Positions 61,240-64,000 of a stretch of DNA of 64,000 nt are shown piece by piece. Each line of letters opens with the position of its first letter. The first letter of the stretch is position 1. The notes under the pieces were generated by a model. That model was not told the origin of the DNA. It saw nothing but the letters and a program-made list of their open reading frames with translations, and searched no databases. The position numbers and the translations under genes were made by a program. This DNA is from Pseudolabrys taiwanensis (GTDB taxonomy: Bacteria > Pseudomonadota > Alphaproteobacteria > Rhizobiales > Xanthobacteraceae): assembly GCF_003367395.1 (NCBI RefSeq), contig NZ_CP031417.1, positions 4,737,501 through 4,801,500 of the forward strand, given 5' to 3'.

Positions 61240-62436
61240 ATGGACTTCACCCTTTCTCCCGAGATCGAAGACATCCGCCTGCGCGTGCGCGCGTTCATCG
61301 AGGAGCACGTGCTACCGCTGGAGTCCGATCCGGAGAATTTCGCCGACTACGAGAACATCCCGCATGAGCGGCTTCAGCCCGTGCGCGAGAAGGCGAAGGC
61401 GGCCGGCCTGTGGGCGCCGCAAAGCCCGAAAGAGTACGGCGGCATGGGCCTGCCGGTCGGTGCCTGGCCGGCCATCTATGAAGAAGCCGCGCGCTCGATC
61501 TTCGGGCCGCTTGCCATCCATTGCATGGCGCCGGACGACGGCAACATGAACGTGCTCGCCAAGGTCGGCACGCCGGCGCAGAAAGAGAAGTGGCTACGCC
61601 CGATCGTCGAGGGCAAGGTGCGTTCGGCCTTCGCGATGACCGAGCCGTCGCCGGGCTCCGGCTCCGATCCCGGCATGATGCTGACCCGCGCCGAGAAGAA
61701 GAACGACCGCTACGTCGTCCGTGGCCGCAAGTGGTTCATCACCGGCGCGGAAGGCGCCGCGCATTTCATCCTGATGGCGCGCACATCGGACGACGCGCGC
61801 CGTGGCCTCACGGCCTTCCTCTTCCACAAGGACCAGCCGGGTTGGCGCATCGTGCGCCGTATTCCGATCATGGGGCCGGAGGAACACGGCGGCCATTGCG
61901 AGCTCGAGTTCGACGGCCTCGAGATTCCGTTCGAGAACGTGCTGATGGGCGAAGGCGACGGCCTCAAGGTGACGCAGATCAGGCTCGGGCCGGCCCGGCT
62001 TACGCACTGCATGCGCTGGCTCGGCTTCTCCAAGCGCTGCATGGAGATCGCGCAAGAATACGTCGCCCATCGCGAGGGCTTCGGCATCAAGCTCGCCGAC
62101 CGCGAGAGCGTGCAGATCAAGCTCGGCGAGGTGGCGCATCAGATCCAGATCGGCCGCCTGTTGACCATGCACGCGGCATGGAAGCTCCAGCAGGGCTCGC
62201 GTGCGCGCAAGGAAGTTTCGATGGCCAAGATCCAGGTCGCCAACACTTTGCACAATGCGGCCGACGTCGCGATCCAACTCAACGGCGCGCGCGGCTATTC
62301 CAAGGACACGATCCTGGAGTGGGTCTATCGCTATGCGCGCTCGGCGCGGCTCGTCGATGGCGCTGACGAAGTGCACAAGATGGTGCTCGCGCGCTTCATG
62401 CGCGAGGAAGGCCGCGACTTCTGGAAGTGGGGATGA
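61240..62436 (+). CDS. acyl-CoA dehydrogenase, ACAD10/11-like
   Basis: 398-aa flavoenzyme. FAMTEPSPGSGSDP binds FAD/substrate, WFITGAEGAAHF follows, and AIQLNGARGYSKD near the end is typical. Where classic acyl-CoA dehydrogenases have a catalytic Glu in the YEG motif, this has RLVDGADEVHK, i.e. Asp, as in the ACAD10/11 group. It probably oxidises a branched, hydroxylated or otherwise unusual acyl-CoA. The start at 61240 is chosen because the upstream in-frame part lies in the repeat. It follows the SDR gene on the same strand. Confidence 0.9.
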   Translation: MDFTLSPEIEDIRLRVRAFIEEHVLPLESDPENFADYENIPHERLQPVREKAKAAGLWAPQSPKEYGGMGLPVGAWPAIYEEAARSIFGPLAIHCMAPDDGNMNVLAKVGTPAQKEKWLRPIVEGKVRSAFAMTEPSPGSGSDPGMMLTRAEKKNDRYVVRGRKWFITGAEGAAHFILMARTSDDARRGLTAFLFHKDQPGWRIVRRIPIMGPEEHGGHCELEFDGLEIPFENVLMGEGDGLKVTQIRLGPARLTHCMRWLGFSKRCMEIAQEYVAHREGFGIKLADRESVQIKLGEVAHQIQIGRLLTMHAAWKLQQGSRARKEVSMAKIQVANTLHNAADVAIQLNGARGYSKDTILEWVYRYARSARLVDGADEVHKMVLARFMREEGRDFWKWG

Positions 62437-62443
62437 GGACTTC

Positions 62444-62546
62444 GGTCATCCCCGCGAAAGCGGGGATCCAGTACGCCGCAGTCTATCGATAGCACACGGT
62501 GTACTGGATCCCGGGTCTCGCGCAAGAGCGCTCGCCCGGGATGACA
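62444..62546. repeat. dispersed repeat, GTCATCCC-GGGATCCAGTACGCCG family
   Basis: GTCATCCCCGCGAAAGCGGGGATCC ... GGATCCCGGGTCTCG ... CGCCCGGGATGAC. It shares GATCCAGTACGCCG and CTATCGAT with the copy at 30091. Confidence 0.8.
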
Positions 62547-62680
62547 TGGAATTTCTATCCGGTGAAAAATCAGCGCGCGTGTTCACGGCGTCAAAATGAT
62601 ATCGGCACGTTGTTACGTTTGTTGTGCTTGGCCGGATGCCATGACGTCGCTATACGACTCCGCGCAACAGAGCGCAGAGC

Positions 62681-63607
62681 ATGGCGTCACCGATCACGAT
62701 CCGCATGGGCGGCTACGGGCCGCCGACCACCAGCTTCTCCAAATCGCTCACCTTCATCGGCGACAAGTTGCGCGCGGCGTTCGGCGACCGCGTTGCCGTC
62801 GATTACGTCTTCAACATCATGGATCACGGCTACAAGGCCGAGGATATCCTGACGCTCGTCGAAAACGGCGAGCTCACGCTCGGCTATCAGTCGTCGAGTT
62901 ATCTGACCGACCGCGTGCCCGAGCTCGGCTTTGTCGACCTGCCGTTTCTCTTTGCCGACAACGCGCAGGCGCGCGCTGCGATGGACGGCGCGCTCGGCCA
63001 GTATCTCGTCGGCAAGATCGAGGAGCGGGTCGGCTACCGCATCCTCGGCTGGTTCGAGAACGGCTTCCGCCACATCTCCAACAAGCTTCGACCGATCCAT
63101 ACGCCGGCCGACATGAAGGGCATGTCGATCCGCGTGCTGCCGAGCGACGTCCACAAGCGCACTTTTGAATTGCTCGGCGCGGTGGCGATGCGCATGGATC
63201 TCACCGAGGCGATCGCCATGATCAAGGCCGGCACCCTCGACGCGCAGGAAAACCCGCTCGCCAACACGGTCACGTATGGCGTGCACAATTTTCATAAGTA
63301 TCACACGCTGACCTCGCACTTCTACGTGTCGCGCCCGATCTTCCTGCATCGGCCGTCATTCGAAGGCTGGCCGCGGGATGTGCAGGACGCGATGCGCAAG
63401 CTCGTGGCCGACGCGGTCGCCTATCAGCGCAAGCTGGCGCTCGAGGAGCAGGATGCGGCACGCCGAACGATCGAGGCGGCCGGCTGCGAGGTCGTCGCAT
63501 TGACGGCGCTCGAGCATGCGGCCTTCGTCGATGCGGTGCAGCCGCTCCTCGCCGAGGCGCGCAGCGCATACGGCGAGGACATGTTCAGGATGGTTGGGAC
63601 GAGCTAG
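62681..63607 (+). CDS. orphan TRAP (DctP-type) solute-binding-like protein without signal peptide
   Basis: 308 aa of the DctP/TRAP receptor fold. Marks are GYQSSSYLTDRVPELGFVDL, PFLFADNAQARAAMDG, MKGMSIRVLPSDVHKRTFE and AGTLDAQENPLANT (the PxE/QENP substrate region). The N-terminus begins directly at the first beta strand (MASPITIRMGGYGPP) with no signal peptide and no in-frame upstream extension that would supply one. No dctQ or dctM gene is in the window. It might be a cytoplasmic binding protein, or the start or sequence could be imperfect. Confidence 0.75.
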   Translation: MASPITIRMGGYGPPTTSFSKSLTFIGDKLRAAFGDRVAVDYVFNIMDHGYKAEDILTLVENGELTLGYQSSSYLTDRVPELGFVDLPFLFADNAQARAAMDGALGQYLVGKIEERVGYRILGWFENGFRHISNKLRPIHTPADMKGMSIRVLPSDVHKRTFELLGAVAMRMDLTEAIAMIKAGTLDAQENPLANTVTYGVHNFHKYHTLTSHFYVSRPIFLHRPSFEGWPRDVQDAMRKLVADAVAYQRKLALEEQDAARRTIEAAGCEVVALTALEHAAFVDAVQPLLAEARSAYGEDMFRMVGTS

Positions 63608-63608
63608 C

Positions 63609-63723
63609 CGTCATTCCGGGACGCGAGCGAGCCGGAATCCATACGCCGCTGCGCTGCAGAATATGGATTCCGGGCTCATCCACCTACGCCCTTCGGGCTC
63701 CGGCGGATGCCCCGCAATGACAG
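63609..63723. repeat. dispersed repeat, GTCATTCCGGGACGCGAGC family
   Basis: CGTCATTCCGGGACGCGAGCGAGCCGGAATCCATA-CGCCG ... TATGGATTCCGGGCTC ... CCGCAATGAC. GGAATCCATA/TATGGATTCC is a perfect 10-bp inverted repeat. Related to 58858 and 7791. It lies between convergent genes. Confidence 0.8.
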
Positions 63724-63726
63724 CTC

Positions 63727-64000
63727 TCACTCGATCCTGATGTTCGCCGACTTGATCACCTTCGCCCACTTGTCGCTTTCGCTCTTCATGTAGGCGGCCA
63801 TCTCGGCCGGGCTCGACTGTAGCGGGTCGATGCCGGCGCCGATCAGCTTCTGCTTGATTTCGGGATCGGTCACCGCCTTGACGTAGGCGTCATGGAATTT
63901 GGTGACGATGTCGGCCGGCGTCTTCGCCGGCAGCACGAAGCCCTGCCATGCCCAGGCCTCGTAACCCGGCACGTCCTTCGACACGGGCGGCACGCCCGGC
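63727..64000 (-). CDS. Bug/TctC-family solute-binding protein (3' part, runs off the window)
   Basis: C-terminal 90 or so residues only. FVLPAKTPADIVTKFHDAYV is the conserved final-domain motif of Bug receptors, followed by the DPEIKQKLIGAGIDPLQSSP-type segment. The N-terminal two thirds and start lie beyond position 64000. Third Bug receptor in the window without an adjacent permease. Confidence 0.85.
   Translation of the reverse strand, partial: PGVPPVSKDVPGYEAWAWQGFVLPAKTPADIVTKFHDAYVKAVTDPEIKQKLIGAGIDPLQSSPAEMAAYMKSESDKWAKVIKSANIRIE

Overview
The window is GC-rich (by eye about 64-66 %), densely coded chromosomal DNA of an alphaproteobacterium, most likely in Hyphomicrobiales (Bradyrhizobium/Rhodopseudomonas/Pseudolabrys-like; inferred from gene content only). 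Pointers are DUF2336, homospermidine synthase with a probable speF-type leader upstream of an ornithine decarboxylase, Tct/Bug solute receptors, a Methylobacterium FDH1-like formate dehydrogenase and many short palindromic intergenic repeats. No rRNA, tRNA, CRISPR array, phage or insertion sequence was seen.

Region 1 (about 0.4-23.6 kb) is an oxalate/formate (C1) block. In order: a tripartite tricarboxylate transporter (tctC-tctB-tctA), a GntR/FCD regulator, oxalyl-CoA decarboxylase, formyl-CoA transferase with an unusual Lys/Ala-rich N-terminal tail, a stand-alone protein matching the formyl-transfer domain of ALDH1L-type 10-formyl-THF dehydrogenase, and formate-THF ligase, closed by a strong terminator. 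After an unrelated stretch (two solute-receptor-like proteins, DUF2336, pyrophosphatase, an alpha/beta hydrolase) come an oxalate/formate-family MFS antiporter with a 40-residue membrane partner, a LysR regulator, and a two-gene NAD-linked Mo/W formate dehydrogenase whose beta subunit is a NuoE-NuoF fusion. Together they can import oxalate, decarboxylate it via CoA esters, and send the C1 unit either to folate or to CO2 plus NADH.

Region 2 (23.6-38.7 kb) is mixed: a Ca2+/H+-type antiporter, small proteins, a LysR regulator divergent from a Bug receptor and a TauD-like dioxygenase, biotin synthase, a CrcB fluoride channel, a biuret-hydrolase-like amidohydrolase overlapping a permease gene, two small secreted proteins, and a TAXI-TRAP transporter operon ending in a sugar-kinase gene.

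Region 3 (38.7-48.8 kb) handles zinc and polyamines: znuABC behind a Zur-box-like palindrome, a single-domain sensor globin, a His-rich COG0523 GTPase with a WD40 protein, then homospermidine synthase, an acetyltransferase and ornithine decarboxylase behind a 500-nt structured leader.

Region 4 (48.8-64 kb) holds a P1B-type metal ATPase, an M3 oligopeptidase, a gamma-glutamyltransferase-like enzyme, a CDF exporter, a DUF1007/NicO nickel-cobalt transporter pair converging on a cobalt-type nitrile hydratase operon, a deaminase, an SDR, an ACAD10/11-like acyl-CoA dehydrogenase, an orphan DctP-like receptor without signal peptide, and the 3' end of another Bug receptor that runs off the window.

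The most interesting point is the ALDH1L-type formyltransferase domain between formyl-CoA transferase and formate-THF ligase. It could connect formyl-CoA directly to tetrahydrofolate.
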